Assembly (NCBI GenBank): GCA_020746105.1
Contig: CM036622.1
Span: forward strand, 39,471,477 to 39,535,476
Length of the DNA stretch: 64,000 nt
Origin: Trogon surrucura
Lineage: Eukaryota > Chordata > Aves > Trogoniformes > Trogonidae
Direction: 5' to 3'
The first letter of the stretch is position 1. Each line of letters starts with the position of its first letter. Position numbers and translations under genes: made by a program. The notes beneath the pieces were generated by a model that searched no databases, was not told where the DNA came from, and was given only the letters and a program-made list of their open reading frames with translations. Below, one piece after another: positions 1 to 16,557 of the stretch.

Positions 1-1991
<1,991 letters not shown>

Positions 1992-2272
1992 TGACAATTC
2001 TGTTTTAGTTTTAATTCGACTTGAAGTCTTTTTGCTGCAAATGTAAGAATTAATATTGCACGTTTGACCGCTGTATCTAAACCTACCGAACATCAGCACA
2101 GTTCTTCTCTGCACAATTCACTCTTTAAAATAATATAGAGGCAGTTTCCAATGTTTAGGAGAAAAATAAGATGTGGTTTAAAATAAAAGTTTTAAACATA
2201 TTAATGTTACTGTGTATGGAGAGTGTTCGATAAAAATAAATGGAAACAAAGCATTTTACCATACTACCAATT

Positions 2273-3370
2273 ATCATAAAATCATAGAATGGCCTAGATT
2301 GGAAGGGACTGTAGAGATCATCTAATCCAACCTCCCTGCCATGGGGAGAGACACCTTTCAACCACACCAGGTTACTCAAGGCCTTATCCAATGTAGTCTT
2401 GCCACCCTTGTATTGAACAATTTTTTCCTAAGATCCAATTTAAATCTGTTTTCCTTTAACTTAAACCCATTTACCCTGTCCTATTGGTGGACACTTTTGT
2501 AAAAAGTCCCTCCCCGGCCTTCCCGTAGGTTCCTGTCAGGTATTAGAAGGCAGCTATTAGGTCCCCCCCGAAGTCTTCTCTTTTCAAGACTGAACAATCT
2601 CAGCTCCCTCAGCCTACCCTCATAGCAGAGATGTTCCAGCCCCTGGATCATCTTTGTGACCCTCCTCTGAACTTGTTCCGACAGATCAATGGCCCTCTTA
2701 CAGGGGAGACACCAGAACTGGACACAATATTTGAGGTAGGATCTCACAAGAGCAGAGTAAAGGGGGAGAACCACCTCTCGATATGCTGGCAACACTTCTC
2801 TTGAGGCGCCTCAGGATGCGGTTGGCCTTCTGGGCTGCATAAGCACCCTGCTGGCTCATGTTGAGCTTCTTCTCTATCAACATCCCCAAGTCCTTCTCTT
2901 CAGGGCTATTCTCAACCCACTCTGTGCCCAGTTTGTATTTGTGCCTGGGATTAGCTCAACCCAGGTGCAGGACCTTGCACTTTGACTTGTTGAACCTCAT
3001 GCAGTTTGTACTGGCCCATTTCGCAAGCCTGTCAAGGTCCCTCTGGATGGCTTCACTTCCCTCACGTGAGTCAACCTCACCACACAGCTTGGTGTCATAG
3101 GCAAACTTGTTGAGGGTGCATACGATGCCATTGTACATGTCACTGACAAAGATGTTGAACAGCACTGGACCCAGAACAGACCGCTGGGGAACTCCACTTG
3201 TCATGGGTCTCCACATGGACATTGGGCTGTTGACCATAACTCTTTGAGTGCAACCCTCTAACCATTTCCTTATCCACCGAGTGGTCCACCCATCAAGTCT
3301 ATGTCTCTCCATCTTAGAAACAAGGATGTCATGTGGGACAGTGTCAAATGCCTTGCACGAGTTCATAGTT
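2273..3370 (-). repeat. CR1 LINE, 5'-truncated, decayed RT
   Basis: About 1.1 kb of CR1 on the minus strand, beginning at its 3' end (atcataaaatcatagaat). It encodes the back half of ORF2: [27 protein letters not shown] and an active-site relic FAYDTKL in place of FADDTKL (minus frame 2956-3366). Frameshifts then move the coding into frames at 2698-2889 and 2481-2795. The Asp-to-Tyr change in the active site and the frameshifts show it is dead. Confidence 0.9.
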
Positions 3371-3777
3371 CAAGTTTCTATAAAAATATCTTCTTGCTGT
3401 TCTCCAAGCATTCTTAATGGATACACCTTTAGTTGTTAAGTACCCTAGTAAAAGCCCAAGCCGTGGTGTGAACCCTTGGTAAAAAACTCATTTCATGCGG
3501 CTCACTGAATAAATATGTTGTATAGTGCCATTTTAGAGATCTGATCAAGACTCTGATCTGTGGCAGTCTGTTAAATTTTGAAAATACAAGTTATGCTAGT
3601 TTTGTTATGTGTTACGGAACATGCATGCACAATCAAACTCCTGAACTAAACTAGTCTATGTTAAAAGTGAGCAAGAATATTTTTGGATTTGGAACTGGCA
3701 TTAAGTCAGGGAGCCCGGACCACTGTTTTTGCACTTATTCTGTTTGTCTTTTGTCTGTTTCCCCACTGTGAAGAGCA

Positions 3778-3990
3778 ATCATAGCACAATTCCACGGGTT
3801 TATAGTGCAGTTCAGGCTGGAACGGCCTCAGGAGGTCTCTAGGTCAACACCCTGGTCAGCTACGTGCTCATACGAGATGTCTCGGGAATCTGCCCAGTCT
3901 TGAAAGCTTCCAGAAATGGAAACCGCTCAGCCTCTCTGGGCAAACTCTGTCACTGTACAGCTGTCCAGCATGAAAAGGCTTCTCCATATA
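3778..3990 (-). repeat. Divergent CR1 3' fragment
   Basis: Degraded CR1 tail (caatcatagcacaatt..., GTTCAGGCTGGAACGGCCTC) running to the segment matching the CR1 motif that includes CTCTCTGGGCAAACTCTGTC. It is more diverged than its neighbour and belongs to a different CR1 subfamily by its AGGAGGTCTCTAGGTCAACA text. Confidence 0.7.
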
Positions 3991-5039
3991 TATATACAGC
4001 CAAAGAATAATATTACCTTTCATTTTGCCCTTTGTCTATCTTTTTTTAAAGATTTTTTTCTCCATTTGTTCTCTAGCACCTAGTTAATGCATACTCTGAG
4101 TGTTGCTATGAACTTAATTAATTATGACAAAGACAAAAGCTCTATTATGTAAAGTTAGTATAAGCAGCAGATACTTCTGCTTTTCAAACTGATTTTAAGC
4201 GAGTTTCAAATTACAAAATCTTAACATTTCTTTATATTCAGTACATAAAAGTGCATCCTTCTCAAAGATACTTTGGTTATTTAAGATCAATTTTTAAGAA
4301 GTGTTTATATTGCAATCTTGTAGATTTATTATCTGAGTGTAGGTTTTAAAATACTCCACTACATCTTCAAGCCCATTTTTTACAGTTTACATTATTTATC
4401 CTTCCATGGACATGAAGTTTGCACATTAAGAAAACAAAAGAGTAGGTAAAGGATAAGAGCAGTTCCAGATTAAATTGAAGTAAAAAGCAAATAGCAGTTG
4501 CTTTTTAGATCTGTTGGTAACTGAAATACTGTGAGATTATCTGTGATTATCTATTGTTTTAAATTCAAGTATCCTGGACACAACAGCAAGTAAGAGTGCA
4601 GACAAGATTTTCTGAAGGAGCTTCTGAAGTTTTTTAAGCATCACAGAACTCTTAGCATTAATAAATAAGTAAATGTGTGTGGCCTATGTGTGAGTTAGTA
4701 GGCAGACAGCCAAACAGAATCTGCTTTTTATTTTATTTTTGCATTTCAAACAGACTAACTAGTTTAATTAACTCTTGTTACCTTTAATTTCGTAAAGAGA
4801 TCTATAAAAATTGTCTTACTCCCATATACAAATAAGGTTCCCTGTTTGTGGCTTTACAACATGTACTTTACATAGAAATTATAACAATATTCATAACAGA
4901 CAGAAGTACTCCACAAGGAATTATCATCCTATTCCAAACCCAGTCTACCCTTATGAATAATTTTCTTTTTTTCTATCAAACTAATAATCCATTTCAGCAT
5001 CAACTGTAATAGTTATTAAGTCAGGAATATAAATGAAGT

Positions 5040-5120
5040 GTAACAATTTAAGTAAAAATAAAACAAAACAAAAAAACACACAAAAAGAAGCCTAAAAGAA
5101 CAAAAAATAAAAACAACAAA
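5040..5120. repeat. A-rich low-complexity stretch
   Basis: AAAACAAAACAAAAAAACAC and similar text with almost no G. No source element is apparent. Confidence 0.6.
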
Positions 5121-8100
5121 ATCAACAGTCCAAAACTTCAAAGCAACAGCTCAGTGAAGATTTTGTTCAGGTGGCATTAAAGGTGAAAAAAGTCAAACTG
5201 TAATAGGAAGTCTGAATAATGTGCTAAAATATAATAACATCACTGAAAAAAAAAGGACATTATAGCTGTTATCTGAAATACAGCTATCTGGTCAAGTCTA
5301 AATTAAAAAAAAAAAAGGAGTGCAGATATAGAGTATACTGAGATATGTGATTAAAATGACATACAGGGAATCAGTAAAAAATGAAAGATAAAGATAAGGA
5401 ATGTATTGGTAAAGGAAATAGATGTGGTAGAACTGCACAAAATAATGTGAAGTTAGGGGAATAATCCTGGTTTTATCCAGAAATGAACCAGTCGCTGAGA
5501 ATAGAGAAAAAGGAATTCAAAGTGCTTTTGTTCTGTATTCAAAATGCATGTTTCAATTGCACAGTTCTATTGTCATTAGCTCTGTAATTTGTCCATAGGG
5601 AAACCAAGAGCATAGGCTATTATTATTATCTTTAAAAAGAACAGAATATTTACAGCAACTCTTGCATTAACATAGAAAGGATGATATTTAAAAGATCTGA
5701 ATACTGATGCATCAAGACATCAGCCAGCTATTAAGCAACAAGAGAAAAAAGTTGCTTCGTAATCATAAAGTACAAAAGCACTAACTTTTGTAGGACTATG
5801 TGGTAACAGCCTTTGAGCGGTGAGTGATGCAGTAATAAATGCTTGATTGGTCTAATAGATCCATTAATTCTGGTTTGGACAAGAATCGCTCTTAACAGAA
5901 AATTCACTGAGTTATGCTACAAACGTAAATTAAACAAATCCATTTCTTTTTACATTATTATAATTATTTAGTTTTATTTAATGAAGCAGGAGAGAAAATT
6001 CAGCAAGAAATGGAGGTGATTTTCACGTTTCATTCCTTTGAAGATCCTGTTGATCATCTGTCAGAGAGACAAAAAATATTCAGCTTTCAATAAACTTCAG
6101 CATTCTGTCTCTGTCAATTTACTTCAGGACTTTTTCATACAAATGACAAAACCAAAATTAATTTCCAATCAAATGGTATAACTCTAATATATGAGTTTTC
6201 TGCCTTGATTTTTGTTGATATTAACAGACCTGAGATATAGTAAATTTTGGTACAGGACAGGTCAATTTCTCTAAAAGTTACTACATTTTTTATTACTTCA
6301 AATTCGTGTTTAAAGGAATAAAAAGAAAAGAGGTAGGTACCTTTTTAAAGTACTTCTCTATTGTGAGAGTGAATTGTGATTCAGTTTTGCTAATCTGATA
6401 TGTGGGCTTTAAAAAAACAACTTCATTTTGCCACTGGTGTCCAAGGAACATGTGCAATAATGACTTCCAAGGAACGTGAGGAGTTCAAAGGCATGATTTC
6501 AAGGACGTAGAGCTGAAAACATTGCGTCATTATTCACTGGAGTCAATGGGAAGTTTTCCCAGCTGACACAAGTCTCTGGTACCTACTGAAGTGAAAATAC
6601 AGGTGTTTCTCACATGATTTTCCTGCTTGCTTGGCTGGTAATTAAAGTCTGTATGTTGGGAATGATGGGAGAATGCATCTCTTATTATAAACCGTTTAGA
6701 CCTGCATTGGCTTCTTGGTTATTAGTCATAGGACATTTCAGCATGACAACTGCTAGTCAGGGAAGAGCAAGAAGGTAATACCTTGTCCTGAAAAATCAGC
6801 ATGAGGGTACAGGATAGCCATGAGTTGTAACTGCCGATGACTAAGTAGAAAATAGCAGTTTATATTTCATGACCTTCAAAAGTGCATGCAATTTCCCCAT
6901 CCCCAAAAGGAAATAGAAGCTGAAAAAAGAGTTCGGAAGTTTCTAACACACAGGACATGCTGTGGAGAATTAGAACTGAGTCACGATTTTAAGGCAGGGA
7001 GATGGAATTTGCTGAAGAATGCTGTTCACATATGGACTACAAATAAACTCACGTATTCATCTTACGCAGATTATCAGGCTAAATTCTTAAAATCACTGTG
7101 AAGTATGTATTTGGTATCTTCACTCCTGAGTTTTTCACTCTGCCATGAATGATTAGCTCTATTTCTGTTGGCTCCTATTTGTGATTTCGATTGTGTGTGT
7201 GGTCTAGAAATGGTGTCAGTACAAAATGAAGAATAGACAGATATAGGAACTAGGTGGTACAGTAGATGTTTGTTACTTTTAAATTATGTTGAGAGATTAA
7301 TCATGGAACTTAGCCTACAGCTAGGTCAGAATGAACTGAAGTACAAACTCCCCAGACTGGTAGATATAGAGTTGTTCAGTGGGACTCTGCTATCTTTTTT
7401 TTTTTCATTACATGCCATATAATGGGATTCAACTTGCTAGATTTTTCCTCTTTCACATGTTAAATTGTTTCCACTACCAGACTAGTTTGTACAAAGTTCA
7501 TAGGATGCTGTAAGGAGGTTGGTGTAGTCTCTGGAGGCACTAAGTACCACACAGCTGTAGCCCTCCAGGGCTCTAGGGAGCTCAAATCCATGAGAATTTG
7601 TGCTACCTTTCATGTGCTGTATGTGTTTACACGAGCCAGCAAAATATTCTGTATATGCTAAACATACTTCCTGACCCAGAAGATGCTTCAACTCTCAGTA
7701 ACATGGGTAACATCAGTGAAGAATACAGTATTACATCTTAAAATCATTTCTTCACTCTCTGTGGGCACAGTCTCTGAAAGAATGAGATCTGTATCCTGAG
7801 CTAAAGGAACAGAGAGCTTGGGCTTCCTGTTTTTCTGAACTCCATTGTAATCGCATTTGATTTAGTGTATAATCTTTAATTATTTATTATTCTTTTAGAA
7901 TTTCATCTAAGTTTTTCAAAGGTATATATGAACACAGATTCTTTCCTGGAATAGTTATGGATAGATAAAGTGTTGGAGAAGTAGAAGCATTCAGGAGAAC
8001 ATTTTGGCAGAAAGTGGGATTGAAGGATTTCCCCAGGAGCATGCATGACAAACGGAGCAGAGCTGGGAGCTCACCTGAGATTTCCTACGTACCAGTTTAG

Positions 8101-10332
8101 AGACGCTAAATGCTGTTTCCGCAGCTTACCTATGTGCTTGTTACGAGAAAACATACACCAGGTTTAAACTTTAGTCAAACCTATCTGAGGACACAGCCAC
8201 ACAAGTTAACACAACATATTAACTAATCCACAGTACTTACTTATCTACATGCCCTTACTTTCTGGCAAATGTGAGTTAAATCTCAAAGAAAAGAAAGACA
8301 AGGCATATAAAGTTACCATGCATCTATGACAACAGAAGCTGATATCATCAAAACATTGTACTTTAGTCTAAGTTTGACTGCCAGCCCAGACCCATTGGCC
8401 AGTATACATACAGCAGGTTTAATGATGGATTTATTGTTTGTACTGAGCTTGATCTGTATGTTCCCAGAATGACTCCATGCTCCGAGACCAGGCTCAGGAC
8501 TGACATGATGCAGTATCTGTGTGCATAGACAGAACTACTCAAGTGGGTAGCATGCCTTGAATTTTTTACTTTTAAAAACTTCCACCAACCTAACAGAGAG
8601 AAATGGGAAGAAAAATCTGATTTTAAACAATTGGCCATTCTTTAACTGTCCCATTAAAAGAGACTCTAGTATTATCTTCGAATGTTTTTGATTCTTTCCC
8701 CTTCCCCAACAGTTATTTGTGCACATGTGAGACTTAACAATGAGACATGTTTAAAGTGGTATTATCTCAATATTAACATTCAAAGAAGTAGAAAATACCA
8801 CTGCATGATACAATAATAGAACCCTGCTAGCACTATTATGTGCTGTAAAATTGTACGTCAGTGAGATTGTTGTATTTAGCGATTCGTAAAATAGTGAATC
8901 CTTCCAGTGACGTATACAGGTGGTGTAACATAGTCCTAACCTCACATGTAAAGTTATTCTGCTTAAGAGTTAGTTCTGTTTCAACTCACTAATGCCTTAG
9001 AGCCTGATAATGTGATTACACACAGTTTTTCTTTTTTTATTAGTTGCATGAGCCATTTCTTTTCAACACCTGTCCTTTCAGCTCTGCAAGATGCATGCTT
9101 TTAAGAAGACAGTGATAAATTATTGCTGTTACCCAGTCCTGTAACCAAATATCAGGCTTGGTAAAATTAGGTCCTGATTTGGTTTATTGTACATCAGTCT
9201 TCTTGATGCACCTCTCCTGCAAAAATGAAATATCTTTCAAGAGTGTTCAGGCGTCAGAGATATTCTAATCAATACACCAACTTCTATAAAGTATGTGGCT
9301 CATGGTGCCACTGGGACTTTTAGCTTTTCTGTCTCATTAGGTTGGCTAGGAGAGTCAAAGATATGTAGTTATACAAATCATTATTATGAGTTTAATTCTA
9401 TAACTTTCTTGAGTCTCAGGGTCTATGTTTCACCACTGAACTGGGGCACTCAGGTTGGAACATGAACCCATGGGCCACTGGAAAATTAGTCTAAAAGCTT
9501 AAGGGAAGGATGTTGTTGAAAGTGATGAGGAAAAGATACTAATTGAAATATTCAGTGTGTAAAGAAATAGTTATCATCTGGAATGTCTAGAATGTGTGTA
9601 TTTTCATTACTCCAGTTCTTTTTCATTATTTCTGACCTGGTTTAGATTGTTTAAGTGTTATGGACACCTGAGTGGGAAGAGCAACTACCTGTGTAATCTC
9701 CAGAATTTCCTGTGCTTGACATTAATTTATCAGTTGTTGGTTGACTGTGAATTCATTCACCGTAATTCTCCTTGCTTTCACTATTTGATTTTTTTTATTT
9801 TTTATTATTATGTATGGCTTTCCTAAATATACATGAGCCACTTCACCATGAATGCCTAAAACATGTTATAAATTGCTTCTGTCAGACAATCCCTAAATGT
9901 TAAGCTTTTTGTTTATATTTCTGAAATCTGCACCTAGTCTATTGACTACAAAGAGGTCAGCTTTTAGAGATGAAAGTGTAGCTCAAGATCCTTGTCAGTC
10001 TTTTCTTCAATGTCTAGATGAATTCGCAGCTAACTCTTCACTCATTAGCTTCTGTATGTCAGGTCGAGATTGTAGGGTTTTCAGTTTTCATTTTTATTTT
10101 ATTTTGTTTTCATAGTAGTTTTTTGCTTGCAGCTGAACTAACATTAGCAAAAGCATTCAGTAACATTTGGTCATTGCTGTTAGGGTGTGGTTTTGAACCA
10201 TATCTAAGAGGGCCAGTATTACCCAGGCAAGTAACTACATTACTGGGCTTGGGCTACGTTATTGTTGCTACCTGCAGTTCTCTGTTGCTTAATGCTGATT
10301 TAGTTGCATCTCTTGGGTTTCATTGCCAACAG

Positions 10333-10534
10333 GTATACACAACTGAAGAAAACGGAATGGATATTCTTATGTGGTCTTCTAGTAGAAATGAAGAAAACAA
10401 ATGGATGTATGCAAATGTAGTCCTCTCCAGTTACAGCCCTTTCAGAGTTGCCTTCGAAGCTGAAGTGGGGTGGAGTGAACCAACAGAATTTGCTGTTGAT
10501 GATATTTCTTTCACCCCAGAATGCATTGATGGAG
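10333..10534 (+). CDS. MALRD1: MALRD1 exon: C-terminal half of the same MAM domain
   Basis: Coding exon of 202 nt, phase 0 in and phase 1 out, with acceptor ccaacag|GTA and donor GGAG|gtatgc. It continues the MAM fold from the exon ending at 1826: VYTTEENGMDILMWSS, then NKWMYANVVLSS, FRVAFEAEVGW and FAVDDISFTPEC. The last string is the classic C-terminal MAM signature (I/V-A-x-D-D-I-x-F/L ... C). The open frame extends upstream into the intron and past the donor, but similarity to the family starts and stops at the splice sites. The intron before it is 8.5 kb and the one after it 20.6 kb. The latter carries the provirus. Confidence 0.9.
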
Positions 10535-13500
10535 GTATGCTACTATGCAAATATATACATTTTCTTTTGAAAGGACAGAGGAAAATCGTGGCATTTCATA
10601 TTTCAACATATATCACAGTAAAGAAATTTGGAATTTTTTCTTTTGAAATTGGTGCAGTATCGCTGTTTTTACTTCATTCAAAAATGTAGAAAAAAAAATG
10701 GACACAGCACAACCATGCAAAAAAATGTGTTTTTTTCAAGAAAAACATGTAAAAGAAAGAAAGATCAAATTTATCGTATATGGCCCTCAAGACAAATTTT
10801 TAATTAGCTCATTTTCCTGTAAAGGAAAGAAGCCATTATACCCATCAGAGGGACTCCTATCTATTTGTTGGCTGAGGGTACTATCTGAATAAACATATTT
10901 GCCCATGGATTGTGGAAAAGAGTTTTGTGTTATAACAAGCAGTTGAATGGATGAGTAGTTGTATCAACTCGGAATATTACTGTCATTGAGAGCCTCTTAG
11001 TGTTTATATGAACTATACTTGAGAGGGATCTACCACCACTCAACTGTATTGGTTTTCTCCTGTATGAAAATAGTCAGAGAAGGCCATAGTTTGTGGTGGA
11101 AGAGTTTTATGAGTATCAAAATAGCTCACTGTTATTTAAAAAAAAAATAAAAAATCAGTAGTTATTTTATCTTTGCTCTCTTCATAAAATATCTCAGCAG
11201 TATAGCAAATTGACCTCACTCTCAGGCTGTTTGAGAATTTACAATCTGATTTTTGCTACACCAGCTAGGCGACTTGAAATGCATAAAAAAATTTAATAGT
11301 TAAATTCTAATGCCTTATAATTTTGTGAGAAAGACGGTGGTTTACTCTGCAAACAAAAGATAGCGTATGATAACAGTATCAGAAGAAAAAAATAAATGCG
11401 TGTGCAAATATAGATTCTCATAGGAATTATTGCTTATTTTGAAGGGTCAAGAGGGGAAGAAAACCAAAGAAACAGAATTTTTTTTGTCTAGATCTTCATT
11501 TATAAGGAACAAGTAAGAATGCTCATGGCTAAATAAATGCCAACACGAATATTATAGAAATGTTCTTGAATAACATTTCTTTATGTTTGTACAGCTCTTA
11601 TGTGGGATGGTTTTTTTGTGATGATTAAGCAGCTCCTTGGAGAATTAATCACATGCTGATTAAGGCTTAAAATGAAATAATAGTATATGCTCAATCTCAA
11701 ACTGAACAAAAGTTTTGTCTATTTTCTCTGAATAAGACCACCAATAGACTCAGGCAAATACTATTTTGGAATGTTCTTCAATGAGCTGCAGACTACATGC
11801 ATAAATGGGTGCTTGTTCTACCCTTATTATGCTAATCACGTTTCTTAAGCAAACGTTAAAGAATTACTTAAGCAGTTTCATGCTTAATATAGCATAATAG
11901 GGAAATAATCAAATTATATATATTTTAACAACTTGTAATTAACTGGAATATCTAGGTCTGTATTTCAACAATGTATATAAATCAATTTTCAAATTTAAAT
12001 AGGACTTATACTTTGGTAATTTATCAAGAACAATTCAGAGAAAGGAAAAAATCTTTCATGAAAAATGTATAATAAGGTATTATGAAATAATCATAACTAG
12101 AGAAATAAGGTAATTTTTACAGGGCAATGTTTTCTAATTACCTTCTTTTTCTCCAGAGATTTTCCAGTTGTAGAATACTTCAATCTTTCTAACCTGTATC
12201 ACACTGTCTGTCTTACAAGTATGGTATATCATAAGGAACGCCTTAAGAAAAATCATTGGTTACTGACAGTTTATTGGATAAGTCAAAACCTCATACTTTA
12301 TCTACACAGAGCCACCTAAAAAATAAATCACAGTCTTAGTTGGTCATCTAGGCTTTTTGCCCAGCTGCACAAGGGGCAGATGTCTTCAGGAGTCAACTGA
12401 TTTCTTTTTATGGGAAGCTGGCAATCAGCCCAGAATTAGTTCTTACAAGCTGCAAAACTTACAGGACCGAAATAGTAATTTATCTTGCTCTGTTCTATAT
12501 TATATCATTTTTATCTCATCTGAAAAAGAAACAGACTTCCTTGGACAGCTGACATGTTTAACTTAAATGCAGGATGCTTGTCTTCATATCCACTTGTATG
12601 CTCCAGTATTTTTATAGCGATTTCTGGACGTATAAGGAAGGATCTGTATATGAACTCTTTAAGAGTGGTAACAGTGGCATAAATAATAGTGGCATAAACT
12701 ATATCACCCTAAAAGCAGCCTAGGCAAGTCTTCTGGTATGTCCAATAATGGATACCCAAGGAAATGTATTAGAATGAAAAGGAACATAATAAATTTTTCT
12801 CTCCTCCAGTCTTTCCCAATCTGTATTAATTTCGCTCAGAGACTTCCTGAAACTCTGAATATCATGCTTTCTGATAGCTCTCAGCTGATTTTTCTTCTAT
12901 GAACTAGCCAGTTCTTTCTGATTACACATAAACTGTTAGATATTATTGGAAAATCATTTCTAATTTAGTTGTTATTTGAAAAATATCACTTGGCGAACTT
13001 TGATTGCAGGAGGTCTTTTTCATGTTCTTTAATTCCCGTCGCATTCCATCCCTCTCCCACGCTCTGCTGTAGATCATTTTCCACTCATTTGAATCCATTA
13101 CTTGGAATTAGAGTACAGAGTATTCTATCCTTACTACTATTTTCCTCTATACCTCCATTCATAAATGTGCCAGCCTAGATCTCCCCTCCTCAATCGTGAT
13201 GCTTCCACAGTACCAAATTCTTCTAACCAGCCTGTTGTTCCTCACTTAATTGGGCATCCAGTTTCAGCCATCCTATTTTTACATTCTCCACAGATTTTTT
13301 GCCTCCACCAGCCATTCCACAGTATGTGCACTGACAATTCTGCCAGTTTCTTCTATCATTCATCCCCCTCCCCCAGTTTTGTAGTCACTTAACTGTTGTC
13401 CTGGGAGTGTATTTCTCAAAAAAAAAAAACCCACCAAATTCTAATGGAAGGCAATCTCTTAATGAGTTTGTGACTTGATAACATACCTCTTCTCCAGACA

Positions 13501-16500
13501 AAATGTATTTAGATGCTGTTACCTTAGAGTGTGCTGACTTTTTTTTTTCACGGTTTTATACTGTCCTGTGAAGAGTCCTATCGTAATAATCCTTGCTGGC
13601 CAGGTAGGCCAATTCTGTGCTTGTGAAGAGGCAAGAGAACTAAATAAAGTCTGTATAATAAAATAAACCACAGCAGTTTAGGAGGAAGAACCTATCTCTG
13701 ACTTTTTAATACTGTTTCTGACAAAAAGCAGCTACTTAGGAGGAGTTGCCATTTTTTAACTAATAACTGTTGCTGAGTAACCACTTAAAAATTTATATAA
13801 TAATAGATCATCCTCAAAGAGTATTATCCTCACTGCCCTGTAGATATTTGAGCACGAAAATTTTCCTTTATCAGAAATGGTGGGAAAGTTTACCTACTTC
13901 ACTGTCAGTTCTGCTTTGATTTTTGCTCATCATGTTTATTCAAAGACTTGCTCAAGGAGAAGTGTATTACCTGCAGTACAGGTTTTGTGTAATGTTCTTC
14001 CTTTCAGAAGATAACTTTGCTGCTGCAGATCTTTTTAACTCTCTCTGTATTATTATTTTTCAGCTTGTCTTTAATTACTTTGGGTTTCCTGAGGCAACAT
14101 GTTCCAAATAGAAGCAATCACAATTCAGCTGGTTGGGAGCTCGAAGCAATAACGCATTACCAGCAGCTCTAATTCGGCTGTGGTTTTTATTTGTTTTTAA
14201 GTAGTCAGCCCTCATTAGCTATGAGAGTTTCTACAGATCCAAGAATATTTCTCAACATTTAAACAAAGTGTGGTCAAGTTAGTTCCTGGCCTCCCACAGA
14301 AGTAACTTCTAGCTGATCCCAATGCATAGAGAGAGCAGCAGTGCCAGATACCAGTGGCATGGGATCTAGCTTAGTTCAGAATTAGCTGCTTTATGTTTTA
14401 CTTTATTCAAATAGAATAGTGTTGACACTTTAAGATGAATGTTTGGGCTGCATCCTGGGTATAAACAAGAGTGCAAACATCCTGTAGTGCTCTAGGCTCT
14501 GGGATGTTTGAGAAACCAGTATATGCTTTCCCACCATCAGTCATGCTTTCAGTGTTTCTCACCAGTTCAGTATTAGCATTGCTTAGTGAAATAATTAACA
14601 ATTCAAACAAAGTAAATCCAAATGTGTTTCTTTCTTCTCTTCTACTTCATCTTTACTTATCATTCTGTATTTTTTAATTCGTTTCTATTCTATGTTTATT
14701 TTCGTAGTTTACTTCCTGCAGCTGCTCAGTCCTGACTGAAGTATTTTCCTTCTTTTTTGTGAACGACTTTTTAGCATCCTTCATTATTTGATTTTAAAGC
14801 TTTTTCTACTTCTGTGTTTCCTTTTTCTTATTCATTCCTTTCTTTACAAAACATTTTTTTACAGCCTTTTCCGCCTATCAACACTTGAGAAAGGACTGCC
14901 AGTGTTAGAATTTTCCCCTCGGACCCTACTGCAACCTCAGTTTCACCTGAAAAATTTATTTGCAGTAGAATATATGATAATGTAAGGGTACATTGGAGAT
15001 AAAAGGGCAACTGAAATAACACAGAACACTCAGCAGAGACAGGACATGTTGTCACTAACACTGTGTTACCCAGTCATGGTGGAATTGCAGAAAAAAACAA
15101 TGCTTTTTCCCAGACTGCTGTGAATTGGTTTTTTTTTTCTAATGTTGTTATAGTTCTTGACTTCACTGCACAGGTTCTCAACAAAAGCATAAAATTTGCC
15201 ATTTAGGTACTGAAGTACAGTAAAATTTTCAGTGCTTGTTGATGGCTTCACTCACGTGAAGAGTTTTCTTTGATGTACTATCATCAAAGTCTTCCCATTT
15301 CTTTCTAGCAAAACACAAACTAGACCTGCTGTAAAGATTTTCAGTAACATTTACACTGAGCAAGCTCTCACTTGTCATGAAGACACAAATAAGAGATGCA
15401 AACCAGAATCTGTGAATTACCAGACTGGATATGGCTCTCCAAGCCCAAACCACCTAGTAGTTTAATGTGGTTTTTTTTTAAAAAAAAATAATGCACACAG
15501 AGGCTTCCCACTGCCCTAAAATGTAATAACCTCCAGAAATTGAATCTTTGATTTCTTTAAGCCGTAATATGACAGTCATGACAGAAAGCCAAATTCATTC
15601 CTGTAGATCATCTTTACCAACTTTACAGAGTAAAGTGATGGGACAAAGGAAAATACATTTCAGTCACAAAATTTAGGATAGATATACTCAGAACTTCAGG
15701 TCAGCCATAGTAAGGAAAAAGTGCAGCTAGCACTATAACTGTTTCCAATAGTTATGGGTGTCGGAAAGGGGAAAAGGGGAACTCCACGTCCTGTTTTCCC
15801 TAGTACATTCCCTGTTGCCAGCCATTTGTAATTCAGAGTTTTCCTGAGCCCCATGTAGTCTCAGAATACTGATCCTCAGGGTTTTTTTCCCTTGAACTTG
15901 TCAGCTTCCCTTTCAACACCAGGGAAAATTTTAATATTCAGGAATTGAATTATATGCTGATGCTTGTGTGAATCTAGGTTTATATTCCTTAACGGAAAAG
16001 CTGTTCAGTGCCTTCTCACTTAGGTCTTGAAATGTATAAAATTTTTATTTAAATCTTGATAGTTCACTCTTCTGTCTGGTGGGTAGGATTTCTTCAACTC
16101 TTCTCCATATTGCAGTTTCAGATCTCAGAACATATATATGCCTGACAGACCCAGTTCTGAAGTTCATCCAGAGAAAAACAATTTCCATTCACCTCCAAAC
16201 AGCAGCAGAATTAGGCCTTTTCTAATATCGTTATGCAGTATCATGCTAAAAAGATATGATAGGTGCAGGTTCAGGCAGCAAGTTGAGAAGTGTCCCAAAG
16301 GGCCAGAACTATAGACCATTCTCTTTGTTCAAGGTGGAAGGAAATGAACTTTATCACTGACAGAGGAGTGTTAATAATAAAAACATAGCAGAGTGAAGAC
16401 TGTCTCCAAGATTTTTTCATTACAGTAACTTAGTAAAAGAGTAGTAACTAAAAAAAGATTATTTCCATATAGTGTAGATAGCAAAGAAAGAGTAAAAAAA

Positions 16501-16552
16501 AAAAATCTATATGGATAATGAGCTAATGGTCTCGTCAAGGTTTTCAAAATCA

Positions 16553-16557
16553 AACAT
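16553..16557. repeat. Target-site duplication, left copy (AACAT)
   Basis: AACAT directly abuts the left LTR and recurs at 22433-22437 next to the right LTR. A shared A makes a 6-bp AAACAT reading possible. Five bases fits ERV-L-type integrases. Confidence 0.8.

Noticed and set aside
15066-15453. Two overlapping minus-strand frames with protein-like composition (KKWEDFDDSTSKK, GKFYAFVENLCSEV)
   Set aside because: They are in different frames, have no splice signals joining them, and match no family I can name. They may be an old transposon relic but cannot be supported.
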